The translations under genes were made by a program, and so were the position numbers. Positions 63,998 through 64,000 of a stretch of 64,000 bases of DNA are shown here, in pieces; positions within the stretch are counted from its first letter, which is position 1; every line of letters begins with the position of its first letter. Where the stretch lies: positions 496,001-560,000 of the forward strand of contig NZ_PTXL01000006.1 of NCBI RefSeq assembly GCF_004343775.1, given 5' to 3'. The notes below the pieces were generated by a model. The model did not search any database, was not told the origin of the DNA, and saw only the letters and a list, made by a program, of their open reading frames with translations. The DNA is from Burkholderia sp. SRS-46 (GTDB lineage Bacteria; Pseudomonadota; Gammaproteobacteria; Burkholderiales; Burkholderiaceae).

Positions 63998-64000
63998 GCG

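Overview
The window is high-GC (roughly two thirds G+C) betaproteobacterial chromosomal DNA. Gene content and order (narGHJI with a parvulin, pha genes, ssb-MFS-uvrA, the kds/lpt/rpoN/hpf/ptsN/hprK/rapZ block, ispE-tRNA-Gln-prs-rplY) point to Burkholderia, probably a B. cepacia complex type strain and its main chromosome. This assignment rests on recognised proteins and synteny; no database search was run.

Layout. (1) 1-3.9 kb: the right end of a plus-strand fatty-acid-synthase-like cluster of aryl-polyene type: tail of a membrane exporter, polysaccharide deacetylase, ketosynthase, ketosynthase-like chain length factor, dehydratase and a small exported protein. (2) 3.9-7.3 kb: a minus-strand polyhydroxyalkanoate set (phasin, phaA, phaB, no phaC), plus a possible 69-residue membrane protein. 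(3) 7.8-17.6 kb: an orphan ParA-type ATPase and the respiratory nitrate reductase operon narG-H-J-I-parvulin-narK, with two FNR-like sites upstream of narG. (4) 17.9-33.7 kb: an accessory island, almost all on the minus strand, that looks like an R-body locus combined with membrane-attack proteins. It holds four RebB-family proteins, a sigma-70-like factor, a Crp/Fnr-type regulator, a phospholipase D-like protein, an alpha/beta hydrolase with a GHSRG motif, a MACPF-domain protein and several unrecognised proteins. It ends in a divergently transcribed 1080-residue XRE / cyclase-like / STAND ATPase / TPR regulator. (5) 33.8-35.6 kb: a divergent LysR-LysE pair. (6) 35.7-47.3 kb: housekeeping genes: ssb, an MFS transporter, uvrA, an AI-2E-type permease preceded by a tandem hairpin repeat, purU, a NUDIX protein, a second LysE exporter, apt and a KefB-type antiporter. 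(7) 47.4-56.7 kb: the LPS core-sugar and LPS transport block (kdsD, kdsC, lptC, lptA, lptB) running into rpoN, hpf, ptsN, hprK, rapZ and a LON-domain protein. (8) 56.7-64 kb: mutY and mutM on the minus strand, then a TPR protein, lolB, ispE, tRNA-Gln(TTG), prs and rplY.

How the parts fit. The nar operon supports nitrate respiration and its promoter carries anaerobic-regulator-type sites. The pha genes make and coat storage polymer. The kds/lpt block makes Kdo precursor and exports LPS, and is linked, as in many proteobacteria, to sigma-54 and nitrogen-PTS genes. The island at 17.9-33.7 kb is the most unusual part. My inference is a contact- or ingestion-triggered anti-eukaryote package: R-body polymer plus pore-forming and lipid-degrading proteins under dedicated regulators. 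No insertion sequence, prophage, CRISPR array or rRNA operon was seen.
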